In this document: positions 6,516-6,548 of the stretch, in pieces
How positions within the stretch are numbered: the first letter of the stretch is position 1
How the letters are laid out: each line of letters begins with the position of its first letter
Assembly (NCBI GenBank): GCA_964367905.1
Contig: CAYIZP010000081.1
Span: forward strand, 1-6,548
DNA from: CAUPWF01 sp964367905
GTDB lineage: Bacteria; Bacillota; Clostridia; Lachnospirales; Lachnospiraceae
DNA: 6,548 nucleotides
Reading direction: 5' to 3'
The notes under the pieces: model-generated
The model's database searches: none
What the model saw: the letters and a program-made list of their open reading frames with translations, nothing else
Told to the model about the DNA's origin: nothing
Made by a program: the position numbers and the translations under genes

Positions 6516-6548
6516 TGAGAACCTTGTAAGTTAGTAGGAGAATAAAAC
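6513..6548 (+). CRISPR. First CRISPR repeat of the array (36 bp)
   Basis: The window ends exactly at the end of a 36-base unit that starts GTTTGAGAACC and ends AATAAAAC, the usual length and end pattern (GTTT...AAAC) of type II-A repeats. Bases 9-20 (6521-6532) are identical to 441-452 in the decayed repeat at the tracrRNA locus, so they pair perfectly with the tracrRNA. The position after csn2 and directly after ATTTGAG marks it as the leader-proximal repeat. No spacer and no second repeat are visible here, so the array length is unknown. Confidence 0.95.

Overview
The window is almost a complete type II-A CRISPR-Cas locus from a low-GC Firmicute, read from the non-coding region upstream of cas9 to the last base of the first CRISPR repeat. 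The host guess (a clostridial or Lachnospiraceae-like bacterium rather than Streptococcus) is inference. It rests on high AT content, heavy AGA and other A/T-rich codon use, a near-perfect AAGGAGGT ribosome binding site, sigma-A-type promoters, and a Cas9 C-terminus that lacks the S. pyogenes PAM-reading RKR motif.

Layout. Bases 1-69 are the 3' end of an unrelated gene. Bases 70-551 contain no convincing protein gene but are dense in regulatory structure: a long hairpin (95-142); an AT-rich stretch (about 143-228) in which I see nothing definite; a consensus plus-strand promoter (229-257); a strong intrinsic terminator only about 30 nt after its predicted start (291-329), so that the pair defines a candidate small RNA or attenuator; and a compact tracrRNA on the minus strand (about 452 down to 362) with its own extended -10 promoter (459-487) and terminator. 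Four overlapping plus-strand genes follow: cas9 (552-4604), cas1 (4601-5473), cas2 (5463-5783) and csn2 (5780-6454). A 58-base leader (6455-6512) ends in ATTTGAG, and the first 36-bp repeat fills 6513-6548. The spacers lie beyond the window.

How it works together (established for the family). Cas1-Cas2, with Csn2 and Cas9, capture new spacers and insert them at the leader-repeat junction. The array transcript pairs with the tracrRNA anti-repeat, RNase III cuts the duplex, and Cas9 uses the dual RNA to cleave matching DNA with its RuvC and HNH nucleases. All catalytic residues I looked for in Cas9, Cas1 and Cas2 are present, so the system looks intact.

The CRISPR type itself is known. The least explained part is the control region. 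The only strong plus-strand promoter upstream of cas9 runs into a strong terminator. Any read-through transcript would carry a full antisense copy of the tracrRNA in the cas9 5' leader. The tracrRNA promoter also lies partly inside a decayed repeat copy.
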